Assembly (NCBI GenBank): GCA_002391675.1
Contig: DGFM01000010.1
Location: 41,634-63,270 of the forward strand
Source of the DNA: Cloacimonetes bacterium UBA3900
GTDB lineage: Bacteria > Cloacimonadota > Cloacimonadia > Cloacimonadales > Cloacimonadaceae
Length of the DNA stretch: 21,637 nt
Direction: 5' to 3'
Positions 21,365-21,637 of the stretch are shown here, in pieces. How positions within the stretch are numbered: the stretch's first letter is position 1; every line of letters starts with the position of its first letter. The notes under the pieces were generated by a model, which was not told the origin of the DNA, did not search any database, and saw only the letters and a program-made list of their open reading frames with translations. The translations under genes were made by a program, and so were the position numbers.

Positions 21365-21637
21365 TTGCCCGTCATCTGCAAAACAGCAAAATACCTACCA
21401 TAATAGTAGGAATTCATTTCTATACTTCAGCCTCAGAAGCAGCAGGCCTTTCTGAAATATTTGACCTCCGCCCTTGATTTCTGCAAACAAAACTGCCTCC
21501 TAAAACGTCGATTTCATGCGGCTTCCCTTAGGGGCTCCTGTGTGTCTCCTTTGGGATCTACAAGTAACCCAAAGAAAACCCAAGAGTTACGCAAACGAGA
21601 GCCAAGGAAACACGAGGGGGTGCGAGGACAGGAGAAA
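21365..21637 (-). repeat. Dispersed repeat, copy B (cut by window end)
   Basis: Bases 21485-21611 are the reverse complement of 11913-12039, with about 12 differences in 127. The hairpin at 21394-21410 (CCTACCATAATAGTAGG on the + strand) lies exactly 75 bases from the core, as in copy A. Read on the minus strand, its one changed pair is a T-G wobble, so the stem would survive in RNA of that strand. The window ends inside the C/T-rich part of the element. TTGCCCGTCAT (21365-21375) flanks the hairpin side in the opposite relative orientation from copy A. Nothing else is recognised between the barrel gene and this repeat. Confidence 0.8.

Overview
The window looks like one contig from an anaerobic, diderm (Gram-negative type) bacterium. 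It carries a Wzz-type tyrosine kinase, three predicted outer-membrane beta-barrel proteins with signal peptides, and a cluster of ferredoxin/P-loop ATPases and NifX-type proteins typical of strict anaerobes. Base composition is close to half GC and AGGAG-type ribosome binding sites are common. Gene content and style best fit the Cloacimonadota or a nearby FCB-group lineage, but that placement is inference. No rRNA, tRNA, CRISPR array, transposase or phage gene was seen.

Region 1 (368-11699, all + strand) is a dense housekeeping run. It opens with an SLBB-domain polysaccharide export protein and a Wzz/BY-kinase, which overlaps ispE, which in turn overlaps prs. Then come rplY (L25/Ctc), pth, rpsF, ssb, rpsR, a DUF2232-like membrane protein, rplI, an unrecognised membrane protein, a DUF721/DciA-like protein, rpe and ffh. 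Gene overlaps (41, 25, 1, 4, 4 and 8 bp) indicate translational coupling. L25 and especially L9 carry long acidic C-terminal tails. A rho-independent terminator follows ffh.

Region 2 (11776-12383) is non-coding. It holds one copy of a dispersed repeat of about 310 bp; two more copies, in the opposite orientation, are cut by the two window ends. The contig therefore probably broke at this repeat.

Region 3 (12384-14134) is a two-gene unit: a DUF2089 zinc-ribbon/HTH regulator overlapping a DUF4097-type protein. Both proteins end in the same short SHOCT-like helical motif, which suggests an envelope-stress or self-regulating module.

Region 4 (14137-18390) is the most interesting part. A promoter is covered by an array of GTTCA/TGAAC half-sites centred on a perfect 14-bp palindrome. 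It drives a DUF134 regulator, a NifX-domain protein, two tandem MinD-type ATPases with inserted 2x[4Fe-4S] ferredoxin domains, a NifX protein fused to a His/Cys-rich DUF5320-like tail that has its own internal ribosome binding site, and an Mrp/NBP35 ATPase, ending at a strong terminator. The gene set resembles the orange protein (ORP) operons of Desulfovibrio, which assemble and handle a Mo-Cu or Fe-S cofactor, but with a different regulator.

Region 5 (18411-21242, - strand) encodes a large outer-membrane protein with calcium-binding thrombospondin type 3 repeats, whose apparent start codon is ATC, and two tandem paralogous small beta-barrel proteins. The window closes in the third repeat copy.
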